64,000 nucleotides of DNA from an uncultured Oscillospiraceae bacterium (GCA_934597255.1 CAKTQV010000004.1:1-64000); one strand, 5' to 3'. Shown: positions 50,634 to 59,953, counted from the stretch's first letter. The notes: generated from the sequence alone by a model not told the origin. A program made the numbers and translations.

Positions 50634-51705
50634 GATCGTCCATTTCCTTTAATACGAGTTTGTTGTTCAGCCCTGTGGGCACGTCCCCGGCCGCCAGCAT
50701 CCGGCTCAGACCGTCTGCGATGCAGCTCAGGCGCGCCGCCACGCTGGAGTAGTCCATTCGGGTCGGCCCCACGACGCCGATGTAGCCGCGCATGCCGCCG
50801 CCGGCGTTATACGAGGCCATCACAACGCTGGAATCCTTCAGCTCCTCGGCCAGATTTTCCGGCCCGATCGTCACGCGCAGCCCGTCCCAGGTGCCCGGCG
50901 CCTCCGGCAGATCCCGCAGCAGGCGGTCGCCGTCGGAGATGAAGCGCATCAGCTCGTGCGCCTTGTCCGGATCGCGGTATTCCGGCTGCGACAGCAGGTG
51001 GCTGGCGCCTTCGATGCGGACCTGTCCGGCGCGGCTGGCGGAAAGCGACTCGATCAGGAAGCTGGCGGCCACGGCCACAAGACCGTAGGTGTCGCCGGCG
51101 GCGCGCTCGGCGGAGCGGATGAGCCCGTCGGTAATCTGGTCGTCCGCAAGACCGGTGAAGCTGGCGTTGAAGAGCGTTGAGAGCTTCTGCACCATCTCCT
51201 GCTGCATGGAAAACGGCAGATGAACAAGCTTGTTCTTCACGCGGTTGTCCGACAGGAGCAGCACGATGATGAAGGTGTTGGGGTCGATATAAAGGAAGTC
51301 GAAGCGCCGCGCGGTCACGGCCTCGCGCACGGTCACGGCGTAGGCCGGATACTGCGTCAGCGCGCTTGTCAGGGCGCCGGCCTCGTCCAGCAGCTTGTCA
51401 AGCTGCCGCTCCTTGTCGCCGAGCCGGCGGGCGATCGCCTCCGTTTCCTCGGCGCTGAGCTTCTGGCGCTCCATCAGCTCGTTGACATACAGGCGGTAGC
51501 CCTTCGCGGTCGGGATGCGGCCGGAGGAGGTGTGGGTCTGCTCCAGATAGCCCATTGCGCCAAGCTCCGCCATCTCGTTTCGGATTGTGGCGCTCGAGCA
51601 GCCGATGGTCTCGGCCAGCGCCTTGGAGCCGATCGGCTCCGCCGTGGCGATGTAGCCTTCCACGATGGCGGTGAGTATTCGCTTTTTTCTTTCGCTGATC
51701 TCCAT
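50626..51705 (-). CDS. hrcA: Heat-inducible repressor HrcA
   Basis: A 359-residue repressor of the heat-shock operon that binds CIRCE. The N-terminal winged helix has AEPIGSKALAETIGCSSATI and MAELGAMGYLEQTHTSSGRI; the remainder is the HrcA dimerisation and GAF-like domain, ending GVVGPTRMDYSSVAARLSCI. ATG 51705 is taken; an upstream TTG 51714 adds three residues and neither has a strong ribosome site, consistent with low expression of a repressor. First gene of the operon, just downstream of CIRCE. Confidence 0.96.
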   Translation of the reverse strand: MEISERKKRILTAIVEGYIATAEPIGSKALAETIGCSSATIRNEMAELGAMGYLEQTHTSSGRIPTAKGYRLYVNELMERQKLSAEETEAIARRLGDKERQLDKLLDEAGALTSALTQYPAYAVTVREAVTARRFDFLYIDPNTFIIVLLLSDNRVKNKLVHLPFSMQQEMVQKLSTLFNASFTGLADDQITDGLIRSAERAAGDTYGLVAVAASFLIESLSASRAGQVRIEGASHLLSQPEYRDPDKAHELMRFISDGDRLLRDLPEAPGTWDGLRVTIGPENLAEELKDSSVVMASYNAGGGMRGYIGVVGPTRMDYSSVAARLSCIADGLSRMLAAGDVPTGLNNKLVLKEMDDHE

Positions 51706-51730
51706 GATTGGCAAACCCGCTTCTCTCTTG

Positions 51731-51784
51731 CTAGCACTCTTTTCCTTCGAGTGCTAATTTATCACACTTCTTATTCTGTGTCAA
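51731..51784 (-). promoter_or_regulatory. Heat-shock promoter with CIRCE
   Basis: CIRCE: CTAGCACTC (51731-51739), 9 bases, GAGTGCTAA (51749-51757), one mismatch from the consensus TTAGCACTC-N9-GAGTGCTAA. The promoter on the minus strand is TTGACA (51784-51779), 17-base spacer, TAAATT (51761-51756), whose -10 overlaps CIRCE, so HrcA would block polymerase. Confidence 0.92.
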
Positions 51785-51825
51785 GTCCTTTTGAAATATT
51801 TTTGAAGAAAAATTTATATAAAAAA

Positions 51826-51856
51826 GCCCCCGAAAACGAAATCGCTTTCGGGAGGC
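51826..51856 (-). terminator. Terminator of the TRAP operon
   Basis: GCCCCCGAAA (51826-51835) pairs with TTTCGGGAGGC (51846-51856); on the minus strand six T follow. Confidence 0.75.
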
Positions 51857-51881
51857 ATTTTGTTTTTGCGCCAGTGCTGCG

Positions 51882-54014
51882 TCAAACGGCGGCCGGCTGC
51901 TTTCTGGAGCGGAAAAGCTGGAACACGAACACGCCGGCCACGATCACGATGCCGATCACGTCGGTCACCGTGCCCGGGTCGATCAGCATCAGACCGCCGG
52001 CGGCAATGAGGATGCGCAGCGGCCAGGCGAGCGCGCCCTTGATGTAGCCCTCGAGCGCCGCGGCTACGCCGATCATGCCGATGGTGGAGGTGATGATGAT
52101 CTGGATGACCTCCAGCGCGCTGGTGTCGATCAGGAGCATCGCGGAGTTCAAACCAAATATATAAGGTATGATGAACGCGGCGATGGCCAGCTTGGTGGCG
52201 TTGAAGCCGGTCTTCATGGGATTGCCCTTGGCGATGGCCGCGCCGGCAAAGGCCGCGAGAGCGACCGGCGGCGTGATGTCGGCCACGATGCCGAAGTAGA
52301 ACACGAAGAAGTGAGCGGCCATGACGGGCATGCCGAGCTGGATAAGGATGGGCGCGCAGGTGGAGGCCATGATGCAGTAGTTGGCCGTTGTGGGAACGCC
52401 CATGCCGAGGATGATGCAGCAGACCATGGTGAGCATCATCGCGATGAACAGGTGGCCGCCGCTGAGCTTGACGACCGCGGAGATGATCTGCGAGGCAAGG
52501 CCCGTCATGGTGATGCATCCGGCGATGATGCCGGCGATGCCGCAGGCCGCGGCCACGGAGATCGAGCCCTTGCCGCCGTTGGCCAGCGCGTCGAAGAACA
52601 CGCCCGGCGTCATCACGACGTCCTTTTTCAGCATCGAGATCAGGCAGGAGGCGACGCCCACGAGCAGCAGAAGCGTGGAGGCGACGGCGGACAGCGGAAC
52701 GAACAGATACACCAGCAGCGCCGCGCAGCCGATCGCGGAAAACGCGGGGTTGCGCTCAAAGTTTGCCGCGGCGACGGCAAAGATGATGGCGACGGCGGCC
52801 GAGAAGGCCATCGTACGGGTGCCGGAGGAGACGAGATAGACCAGAATGATCAGCGGCAGAAGCAGATAGGTGTGCTTCACAAGCTTTTTGAAAACGGGGA
52901 GCTGGTCGCGGCTGAGGCCCTTCAGGCCCATCTTTTTTGCCTCGAGGTGAACGCCGATGAAGATGCCGAGGAAGTACAGAAACGCCGGAAGGATGGCGCG
53001 CACGATGATGTTGGAATAGGGAACGCCCACATACTCCGCCATCAGGAACGCGGCTGCGCCCATGATGGGGGGCATGATCTGGCCGCCGGTGGAAGCGGCG
53101 GCCTCCACCGCGCCGGCGAACTCCGGCTTGTAGCCGGTGCGCTTCATCATGGGGATGGTGACCGAACCGGTCGTGACCGTGTTGCCGACCGACGAGCCGG
53201 ACACCATGCCGCACAGGGCGGAGGAAACGACCGCGACCTTGGCCGGGCCGCCGGCGGCCGAGCCGAACAGGCAGTTGGCGATGTCGATGAAGAAGCTGGC
53301 GATGCCAGTGCGCTCCAGAAACGCGCCGAAGATGATAAACACGATGATAAACTTGGCGCAGACCTGGATGGGCGTCGTCAGAACGCCGGTGGTCGTGAAC
53401 ATCAGCCGGTAGGTCATCTGGCCGATGGCCTTGGCGGGGCCGAGGCCCTTGCCGATCCAGAAGTAATACAGCGCGTACAGCAGGAAAAAGCCCGCCACGC
53501 ACAAAATGGGAATGCCGACGGAGCGGCGGCAAAGCTCAACCAGCGCGAGAACGCCGATGATGCCGATGACGACCTCATAGGAATACAGCGACTTGTACCC
53601 GACGGCGCGGACGGTCAGATCCTGCGCGTTGAGGGCGATGTACAGAAAAGCGCCGGCCCCGAGAGCCAGAATGATCCAGTCGTACCAGGGGATGTGGTTG
53701 ACCTTCTGAAGCCCCTTCTTCGCCGGGTACATCAGATAGCCGCACAGAAGGATCCCGGCCACGAACGAGGGATAGCGCACCAGATCGAGCCATGTGGCGA
53801 ACAGCGTGACATACAGCACGAACAGCGCGAAGGCGGCCATGACGCCGTACACGACCCATTTCTGCCAGCCCTCCCAGATGCGCGTGTTGGATTCGCGGTC
53901 ATATTTTTTCATGACCTCGTCCACGGCGGACTGGTCAAAGCCCATGCCGTCGTCGTGCTCCGCCGCGGCGGCCCGGTTTTTCCTGAGGTCTGCGTTTTTA
54001 TCCTGCAGCGCCAT
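51882..54014 (-). CDS. TRAP transporter fused membrane subunit (DctQM)
   Basis: A 710-residue integral membrane protein combining the small (Q) and large (M) subunits of a TAXI-type TRAP importer. Residues 1-50 are soluble; about 55-170 hold four Q-type helices; from about 190 the large M domain has some 14 helices, with FIIFGAFLERTGIASFFIDI, GMVSGSSVGNTVTTGSVTIP and PPIMGAAAFLMAEYVGVPYS typical of the sodium-coupled scoop region. It works with the binding protein at 54100, and the pair is an ion-driven organic-acid or amino-acid importer of unknown substrate. A 12-base hairpin (54045-54071) sits between the two genes. Confidence 0.92.
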   Translation of the reverse strand: MALQDKNADLRKNRAAAAEHDDGMGFDQSAVDEVMKKYDRESNTRIWEGWQKWVVYGVMAAFALFVLYVTLFATWLDLVRYPSFVAGILLCGYLMYPAKKGLQKVNHIPWYDWIILALGAGAFLYIALNAQDLTVRAVGYKSLYSYEVVIGIIGVLALVELCRRSVGIPILCVAGFFLLYALYYFWIGKGLGPAKAIGQMTYRLMFTTTGVLTTPIQVCAKFIIVFIIFGAFLERTGIASFFIDIANCLFGSAAGGPAKVAVVSSALCGMVSGSSVGNTVTTGSVTIPMMKRTGYKPEFAGAVEAAASTGGQIMPPIMGAAAFLMAEYVGVPYSNIIVRAILPAFLYFLGIFIGVHLEAKKMGLKGLSRDQLPVFKKLVKHTYLLLPLIILVYLVSSGTRTMAFSAAVAIIFAVAAANFERNPAFSAIGCAALLVYLFVPLSAVASTLLLLVGVASCLISMLKKDVVMTPGVFFDALANGGKGSISVAAACGIAGIIAGCITMTGLASQIISAVVKLSGGHLFIAMMLTMVCCIILGMGVPTTANYCIMASTCAPILIQLGMPVMAAHFFVFYFGIVADITPPVALAAFAGAAIAKGNPMKTGFNATKLAIAAFIIPYIFGLNSAMLLIDTSALEVIQIIITSTIGMIGVAAALEGYIKGALAWPLRILIAAGGLMLIDPGTVTDVIGIVIVAGVFVFQLFRSRKQPAAV

Positions 54015-54044
54015 GTTGGTTTACCTCCGAATTAAATATGTATC

Positions 54045-54071
54045 GGCGTGCCGCGGGTACCGCGGCACGCC
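54045..54071 (-). terminator. Hairpin between TAXI binding-protein and permease genes
   Basis: GGCGTGCCGCGG (54045-54056), GTA, CCGCGGCACGCC (54060-54071): a perfect 12-base stem without a good T run, probably attenuating or stabilising. Confidence 0.65.
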
Positions 54072-54099
54072 CTGTTTGCAGTCTTTTGTGTCCGTCCGG

Positions 54100-55191
54100 T
54101 CAGTCGGCCGTGGCGACCTCGATGCCATGCTCGGCGTAGTACTTCGCGGCGCCGGCGCTGAAGGGAACGGCGATGCCCTCGGTAGCAAAGGTCAGATCAA
54201 GCTCCGCGCCCTTGCTGTGCAGCTCGGTGATGGCGTCGGCATTGTCGAAGATAGTGGCGGTGATGGCATAGGCCACATCGTCGTCCAGATCGGCCGAGCA
54301 GACCAGCGTGGCCTTGACGGTGATGGTGGTGGCGTCCTCGTCGAAGCCGTCATAGGTGCCGGCGGGGATGGTCAGGGAAGCGTACCAGGGGCAGGCGTCG
54401 AGCAGCTTCTGCATATGCTCGTCGTCGATGGACACGAGGTAAATGCTCTTGGCGGTGGCCAGATCGGAAACGGCGGTCGTGGGAGCGCCGGCGCAGATGA
54501 AGGCGGCGTCGATCTTGCCGTCCTTGATCGACTCGGTGGAGTCGCCGAAGGACTGGTAAACGGCGGTAATGTCGTCGAGAGTCATGTCATAGGCGGCCAA
54601 CACGTCCACCGTGTTGAAGTAGGTGCCGCTGCCCACGTCGCCGACGCACACGCTCTTGCCCTTGAGATCGGCCACGCTCTTGATGTCGGGGTCGCAGGTG
54701 ACGATCTGCACGGTTTCGGCGTACAGCGCGCCGAGCACGCGGAAGCTGGTGTAGGCGCCGTCCTCGAAGCCGTTGGTGCCGTTGTAGGCGTAGGTGGCGA
54801 CGTCGGACTGGACGGTGGCCAGCTCATACAGCATATCGTCGATGCCGACGATGTTGGCCTTGGTGCCGCCGGTGGAGACGACGTTGATGGCGATCTTGGT
54901 GTTCTGGCCGATGTAGTTGGCCAGAACGCCGCCGAAGGCGTAATAGGTGCCGGACTCGCCGCCGGTGCCCATCGTCAGATTCGCGGACACGGCCGACAGA
55001 TCGGGCGTGTCGCCGGCCTCATCGGCGCCGGTCTCGTCGGTCTTGGTTTCGGCCGCGGGCTCGGCCGCAGGCGCGTCGGTCTTGGTCTCGGCGGCAGGCT
55101 CGTCGGTGCTGCTGCTGGAGCAGCCGGCCATGCAGCAGACCAGCAGGGCCGCGGCCATCAGAAGAGCGAGAACTTTCGTCAGCTTTTTCAT
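54100..55191 (-). CDS. TAXI-family TRAP substrate-binding lipoprotein
   Basis: A 363-residue lipoprotein with signal MKKLTKVLALLMAAALLVCC and modified Cys about 24 (CMAGC), an acidic linker to about 66, and a TAXI-type binding domain: LTMGTGGESGTYYAFGGVLA, VSTGGTKANI and VGDVGSGTYFNTVDVLAAY are diagnostic. It delivers substrate to the fused permease downstream; TAXI proteins often bind glutamate or related acids, but the substrate here is unknown. ATG 55191 follows AGGAGG-type sequence. Promoter at 55251-55279. Confidence 0.9.
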   Translation of the reverse strand: MKKLTKVLALLMAAALLVCCMAGCSSSSTDEPAAETKTDAPAAEPAAETKTDETGADEAGDTPDLSAVSANLTMGTGGESGTYYAFGGVLANYIGQNTKIAINVVSTGGTKANIVGIDDMLYELATVQSDVATYAYNGTNGFEDGAYTSFRVLGALYAETVQIVTCDPDIKSVADLKGKSVCVGDVGSGTYFNTVDVLAAYDMTLDDITAVYQSFGDSTESIKDGKIDAAFICAGAPTTAVSDLATAKSIYLVSIDDEHMQKLLDACPWYASLTIPAGTYDGFDEDATTITVKATLVCSADLDDDVAYAITATIFDNADAITELHSKGAELDLTFATEGIAVPFSAGAAKYYAEHGIEVATAD

Positions 55192-55250
55192 GTTGTTTTT
55201 CCTCCTGTGATATTTGAAAAGTTTTTCATCGGGAATTTCAGTATGGACGC

Positions 55251-55279
55251 ATTATAAAACAGCCGAAACGAAAATGCAA
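55251..55279 (-). promoter_or_regulatory. TAXI-TRAP operon promoter
   Basis: Minus strand TTGCAT (55279-55274), 17-base spacer, TATAAT (55256-55251). The rest of the 300-base divergent region is AT-rich (55290-55330) and shows nothing else certain. Confidence 0.7.
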
Positions 55280-55415
55280 GAGGAAAATGAAATTTTTTTA
55301 TTGTGAAATTTCAAATAATTCATTTCGCTAAAGAAATCGAGGGGCCGTATGTACACCTTTACAAAAACAGGCGCGGCCGGACGTTTTGTTTATAATTATT
55401 TCACAAAGGGCTTGC

Positions 55416-55444
55416 TTGACTTTTGTCTGGCAAATAAATATAAT
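55416..55444 (+). promoter_or_regulatory. Sugar-type ABC operon promoter
   Basis: TTGACT (55416-55421), 17-base spacer, TATAAT (55439-55444), 51 bases before ATG 55495. Confidence 0.75.
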
Positions 55445-55494
55445 GTAGCTGTCAAAGTATTGGCACAAACTATTTCAAGGAAAGGAATCACAAG

Positions 55495-56841
55495 ATGAAA
55501 AAAGCTCTTGCACTGCTCATGGCCGTCGCCATGATGTTCAGCCTGTGCGCCTGCACGGCCAGCCTGGACGCGGAGACGACCGCCAAGCTCGACGACATCG
55601 AGGCCCGCCTCGACGCCGTGGAGGCCAAGCTCGCCGGCGGCGAAGAGGCCGCCGCGGAGCCGGCTGAGGAGCCGGCCGAGACCGAGGAGACCGAAACCGA
55701 GGAAGCCGCCGAGAAGATCATCGTCGACTTCACTTGGAACGGCAACAAGGAAGTCTGGTCCGTTCTGCCCACGACGGGCGCGGAAGGCCTTGTCTGGATC
55801 AATGACGCCATGGGCTCCGTGATGGAAGGTCAGGGCTGGACGTATGTGAAGAAGGACGCCAACGGCGATCCCTCCGCGCAGGTCCAGTTCGTGGAGGACG
55901 CCATCGCCGCCGGCAACGTCGGCGCGCTGATGATCGCCGCCATGAGCGTCGACATGCTGCAGGACGTCGTGATCGAAGCGCTGGAGGCCGGCATCGCCGT
56001 CGCCATGCTGGGCGCCGAGCCTGTCAACTACGGCATCTCCGGCTGCGTCTACACCGCCTATGAGATCACCGCCATGTACGCCGTCGAGGCGGCTCAGGAT
56101 TGGCTTGAGAAGCGTCTGGCCGAGGGCGGCAACATCCCCGCCAACGCCGACGGCAAGTATGAGGTCGCCTGCGACGTTTACACCGACATCCAGGACGGCG
56201 TGTACCGCTCCAACGCCATGATCGGCACGGTCGACAGCTCCGAGAACCTTGTCCGCGTGTCCACCACCTCCAGCTATGGCCAGAGCGCCTTCTCTGACGC
56301 TTACAACAACGCGCAGGACGCGCTGGGCGCGCATCCCGACTGCCGCATCTTCATCGCCTACGAGCCGGAGGAAGCCATGGGCGCCGCCTCCGCCATCGCC
56401 GACTTCTGCGAGCAGAACAGCCTGGATATGGCCGACTTCTGCGTGATCCCCTGCTACGCCGAGGATACCGCGTTCACCGATATGTATAACGCGGCCAAGG
56501 AAGATCCCTCTGCCAACGCTGTCAAGGGCTACGCCACCTACGGCGACGCGGCCATCCCCTACGGCGACGACGCCAAGGCTCTGCTCGGCGCTTCCTATGA
56601 CGCGCTGGCTGCCTTTGCCGAGGGCCTCAACCCCGACGTTATCATCCCGCCCGTGCTGACCGGCGAGCATCTGGCCGACATCCTTCTGTCCGCCTGCGGC
56701 GCCGAGGGCTACGACTTCGAGTACGGCACGACCTTCTATGATACCATCACGGCCGTCAACATCTACGGCTTCGAGAAGGGCTGGGCCATGGGCGAAGAGA
56801 ACCCCGCCATCGAGTACAAGACCCCCAAGTATATCGGCTGA
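55495..56841 (+). CDS. Sugar-type substrate-binding lipoprotein
   Basis: A 448-residue lipoprotein: signal MKKALALLMAVAMMFSLCAC (Cys20). It then has an unusual coiled-coil spacer (about 24-50, TAKLDDIEARLDAVEAKLAG) and a Glu/Ala/Thr linker to about 75 before a periplasmic-binding-protein type 4 domain (VWSVLPTTGAEGLVWINDAM, FVEDAIAAGNVGALMIA and the C-terminal VNIYGFEKGWAMGEE). It probably binds a sugar or nucleoside for the RbsA/RbsC-like proteins encoded downstream. The N-terminal coil may trimerise or stand it off the membrane. Substrate unknown. Confidence 0.85.
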   Translation: MKKALALLMAVAMMFSLCACTASLDAETTAKLDDIEARLDAVEAKLAGGEEAAAEPAEEPAETEETETEEAAEKIIVDFTWNGNKEVWSVLPTTGAEGLVWINDAMGSVMEGQGWTYVKKDANGDPSAQVQFVEDAIAAGNVGALMIAAMSVDMLQDVVIEALEAGIAVAMLGAEPVNYGISGCVYTAYEITAMYAVEAAQDWLEKRLAEGGNIPANADGKYEVACDVYTDIQDGVYRSNAMIGTVDSSENLVRVSTTSSYGQSAFSDAYNNAQDALGAHPDCRIFIAYEPEEAMGAASAIADFCEQNSLDMADFCVIPCYAEDTAFTDMYNAAKEDPSANAVKGYATYGDAAIPYGDDAKALLGASYDALAAFAEGLNPDVIIPPVLTGEHLADILLSACGAEGYDFEYGTTFYDTITAVNIYGFEKGWAMGEENPAIEYKTPKYIG

Positions 56842-56876
56842 GACTGACAGTCTGCAAGCGAATATAACCAGGACCG

Positions 56877-56912
56877 AGAGGCGGCGCGAGAGCTTCCCGC
56901 GCCGCCTCTTTT
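56877..56912 (+). terminator. Hairpin after the binding-protein gene
   Basis: AGAGGCGGCGCG (56877-56888) pairs with CGCGCCGCCTCT (56898-56909), followed by TTTT (56909-56912): a partial terminator between the binding-protein and ATPase genes. Confidence 0.75.
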
Positions 56913-56949
56913 CAATTTTCGCAATATTCCCAAAGAGAGGTGCATCCAT

Positions 56950-58470
56950 TTGGAAAACAAAACACCCGTTCTCTCCCTGCACGACATCGTCAAGTATTAC
57001 CCCGGCGTGGTGGCGCTCAATAAAGTCTCCATCGACTTCTACCCCGGCGAGGTCCACGCCATCGTGGGCGAAAACGGCGCGGGAAAATCCACGCTGATCA
57101 AAACCATCACCGGCGCGCACGCGCCCGACGGCGGCAGCATCACGGTCGACGGCGAGACCGGCGCGGCCATGACGCCGGCCCTGGCCCGCCGCCACGGCAT
57201 CGAGTGCATCTATCAGGAGTTCAACCTCATTGACGTTCTTTCCGCAGCGGAAAACATCTGCTACGGCGAGAAAATGAAGGGGCTGGTCAACCAGAAGCGT
57301 ATGAACGAAAAGGCCAAGGCCCTGTTCGACGACTTCGGCGTGAACATCGACCCTTCCACGCCCGTGCGCGAGCTGACCCCCGGCCACATGCAGATCGTGG
57401 AGATCGCCAAGGCCGTTTCCAAAAACGCGCGCATACTGATCCTGGATGAGCCGACGGCGCCGCTGTCGCTTGCGGAGGTGGAGATCCTCATGCGGATCAT
57501 CCGCAAGCTCCGGGCGGAGGGCGTCGCGATCATATACATTTCCCACCGCCTCGACGAGATATTCGATATCTCCGATAAGGTGTCCGTCCTGCGCGACGGC
57601 GAGTACATCACCACGCTGGTCACGTCGCAGACGAACCGCGCCGAGCTTATCAAATACATGGTCGGCCGCGAAATGACCCAGACCTTCCCGCCGCGCAGCG
57701 TCATGCCGGGCGAGACGGCGCTGGAGGTCGTGAATCTCACGGGCAACGGCGTGAAGAACATCTCCTTCGCCGTGCACAAGGGCGAGATACTCGGCGTGTC
57801 CGGGCTTGTCGGCGCGGGACGCACGGAGATCATGAAGGTCATCTTCGGCGAAGTGAAGAAGCAGTGGGGCGAGATATACGTCAAGGGCGAGCCGGCAAAC
57901 ATCAAAAGCCCGGCCGACGCCATGCACAAATACGGCATCGGCCTGTGCCCGGAGGACCGCAAGCGCGAGGGCTGCTTCCTGACCGAGACGATAAGCTGGA
58001 ACCTGGTCTACAACGTTCTCGGCAGGATATCGAAGCTCGGCGTCGTCAGCCGGAGGAAGGAAAAGGAGATCGCCGACTATTACGGAAACTCCATGCGCAT
58101 CAAGGCGCCCAATCTGGACAAGACGCTCGTTCTGAACCTGTCCGGCGGCAACCAGCAGAAGGTCGTCGTCGGCAAGGCGCTGGCCGCCGACGTGGACGTG
58201 ATCATCTTCGACGAGCCGACCCGCGGCATCGACGTGGGCGCGAAGTATGAGATCTACGAGCTGATGAACGGGCTTGTGGAGCAGGGCAAGGCCATCATCA
58301 TGGTCACCTCCGACATGGAGGAGCTGCTGGGCATGAGCGACCGCATCGTGGTCTTCGGCGAAAAATGCATGGCCGGGACGCTGGAAAAGGATGAATTCTC
58401 CCAGGAGCGCATCCTCGATCTGGCCTCCACCGGCGCAAACGATAAACCTGAAACGGGGGATAACACATGA
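56950..58470 (+). CDS. Sugar-type ABC transporter ATPase (two-domain)
   Basis: A 506-residue duplicated ATPase of the RbsA/MglA family. First half: Walker A GENGAGKST (about 36-44), Walker B ILILDEPTAPLS and switch ISHRLDE; signature GHMQIVEIAKA (degenerate LTPGH). Second half: LSGGNQQKVVVGKALA, VIIFDEPTRGID; its Walker A is replaced by GLVGAGRTEI, as usual. Start TTG 56950 with AGAGAGGTG. Its stop overlaps the permease ATG (ATGA at 58467). It energises import of the substrate bound by the 55495 protein. Confidence 0.9.
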   Translation: MENKTPVLSLHDIVKYYPGVVALNKVSIDFYPGEVHAIVGENGAGKSTLIKTITGAHAPDGGSITVDGETGAAMTPALARRHGIECIYQEFNLIDVLSAAENICYGEKMKGLVNQKRMNEKAKALFDDFGVNIDPSTPVRELTPGHMQIVEIAKAVSKNARILILDEPTAPLSLAEVEILMRIIRKLRAEGVAIIYISHRLDEIFDISDKVSVLRDGEYITTLVTSQTNRAELIKYMVGREMTQTFPPRSVMPGETALEVVNLTGNGVKNISFAVHKGEILGVSGLVGAGRTEIMKVIFGEVKKQWGEIYVKGEPANIKSPADAMHKYGIGLCPEDRKREGCFLTETISWNLVYNVLGRISKLGVVSRRKEKEIADYYGNSMRIKAPNLDKTLVLNLSGGNQQKVVVGKALAADVDVIIFDEPTRGIDVGAKYEIYELMNGLVEQGKAIIMVTSDMEELLGMSDRIVVFGEKCMAGTLEKDEFSQERILDLASTGANDKPETGDNT

Positions 58471-59498
58471 AAAAGTTCACTGACAAGCTCAAGGACATGA
58501 TGATGATCCTTGTCCTCATCGTTCTGCTCATCGTTTTCCAGATCCTCTGCAAGTCCGTCACGGGGCGCGACTTCCTCAGTCTGGCGAACGTGCTGAACAT
58601 CCTGGGCCAGAACGCCTATCTGCTCATCATCGGCATCGGCATCACGCTCATCATGCTCGGCGGCGGCATGGACCTTTCCACCGGCTACCTGGTCTCCACG
58701 GTCGGCATCGTGATGGCGCTGGTGAATCTGGAATGGTTCGGCGGCAGCAGCTTCCTTGTGACGATCCTTGTGGGCATTGCGCTGGCCGTGGCGCTGTCGG
58801 CGTTCAACGGCGCGGTGTACGCCTGGCTGAAGGTGTTCCCCTTCATCATCACGCTGGCCACGCAGTACATCCTCAACGGCGCGACCTATCTTCTGTCCGG
58901 CGGCATGACGCGCACCTATCAGGGCCTGTCCGACGGCTTTAAGCTGATCGGCGGCTACAACATCTCCATCGGCTCCGGCGCGCTTAAAACCGGCGTTCTG
59001 GTCGCCATCGTGATGGTGGCGCTCGGCGCGTTCATCCTCAACAAGACCCATTTCGGCCGTAACGTCTACGCCATGGGCTCCAACCCCGACGCGGTGGCGC
59101 TGTCCGGCGTTTCCGTGGCGAAAATGCGCATCCTGATTTTCGCGCTGGCCGGCTTCTTCTTCGGCGTGGCGCAGGTCGTCAACATCGGCCGCATCGGCTC
59201 GGTCAACAACTCCATGGGCGTCGGCGCGGAATTCACCGTCATGGCCGGCTGTATGCTCGGCGGCATCAAGATGGGCGGCGGCGGCGGCAAGATGTCGAAC
59301 ATGGTCGTCGGCGTGCTGATCATCGGCGTGCTCAACTCCGGCATGAACTTCCTGAACATGAACCAGTACTGGCAGGATGTGGCCCTCGGCATCGTGCTTC
59401 TGGCGGCGGTCACGCTCGACACGCTCCAGACGGAGTCGGCCCGCAAGCGCGCCCGCCTCGTCATGGGCGAGCCCCCGAAAACCGACAAGCGCGTGTAA
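58467..59498 (+). CDS. Sugar-type ABC transporter permease
   Basis: A 343-residue permease of the RbsC/BPD_transp_2 family with about ten helices. Family marks: LGGGMDLSTGYLVSTVGIVM near residue 58 and GRNVYAMGSNPDAVALSGVSV (the ATPase-contact loop) near 200, then GGGKMSNMVVGVLIIGVLNSGMNF. It forms the homodimeric channel with the two-domain ATPase. ATG 58467 overlaps the ATPase stop. Last gene of the operon; terminator at 59526-59553. Confidence 0.92.
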   Translation: MKKFTDKLKDMMMILVLIVLLIVFQILCKSVTGRDFLSLANVLNILGQNAYLLIIGIGITLIMLGGGMDLSTGYLVSTVGIVMALVNLEWFGGSSFLVTILVGIALAVALSAFNGAVYAWLKVFPFIITLATQYILNGATYLLSGGMTRTYQGLSDGFKLIGGYNISIGSGALKTGVLVAIVMVALGAFILNKTHFGRNVYAMGSNPDAVALSGVSVAKMRILIFALAGFFFGVAQVVNIGRIGSVNNSMGVGAEFTVMAGCMLGGIKMGGGGGKMSNMVVGVLIIGVLNSGMNFLNMNQYWQDVALGIVLLAAVTLDTLQTESARKRARLVMGEPPKTDKRV

Positions 59499-59525
59499 AA
59501 GCGCCCGAAAACCCGCATACGAAAC

Positions 59526-59553
59526 AGGCGGCTGCCCATCCCGGCAGCCGCCT
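59526..59553 (+). terminator. Sugar-type ABC operon terminator
   Basis: AGGCGGCTGCC (59526-59536) with GGCAGCCGCCT (59543-59553), then GTGTTTTTC. Confidence 0.8.
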
Positions 59554-59599
59554 GTGTTTTTCGTGTCCCGGAGAAGCGCGCCCGTGTCTGCCGGAAAAC

Positions 59600-59650
59600 G
59601 GAAAAATCCTCCGCCCGACCGCGTCTGCGATCGCTGCGGAGGATTTTTCC
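59600..59650. terminator. rpmE terminator
   Basis: A 15-base stem (59600-59614 with 59636-59650, core AAAATCCTCCGC), A-rich on one side and T-rich on the other, acting for leftward rpmE transcription. Confidence 0.7.
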
Positions 59651-59683
59651 GTCCCATGAACGGGAGATCGGGTCTTGTAAAAA

Positions 59684-59884
59684 TCAGCCCAGGTTGTACT
59701 TCTTGTTGAACTTATCCACGCGGCCGCTGGTGTCAACGAGCTTCTGCTTGCCGGTGTAGAACGGGTGGCACTTCGAGCAGATCTCGACCGTGATGTTCTC
59801 GCGGGTGGAGCCGGTCTCGATCACGTTGCCGCAGGCGCACTTGATCGTGGTGTGATAGTACTTGGGATGGATGCCTTCCTTCAT
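59684..59884 (-). CDS. rpmE: Ribosomal protein L31
   Basis: A 66-residue L31 of the zinc-containing type: Cys16, 18, 36 and 39 (KCACG, ICSKCHPFYTG) bind zinc, and the C-terminus DTSGRVDKFNKKYN is canonical. Placed at the base of the large subunit bridging to the small subunit. Start ATG 59884 has GAGGTGAAC. Its promoter lies inside the end of addA (59954-59982). A short leader with ACGGC/GCCGT pairing precedes it. The C+ form is expected to be zinc dependent. Confidence 0.97.
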   Translation of the reverse strand: MKEGIHPKYYHTTIKCACGNVIETGSTRENITVEICSKCHPFYTGKQKLVDTSGRVDKFNKKYNLG

Positions 59885-59953
59885 GGATGTTCACCTCATT
59901 TGAATACTGTCTTGAGTACGGCCCATGTGCCGCCGTTACAAGACGCAAAGCAT

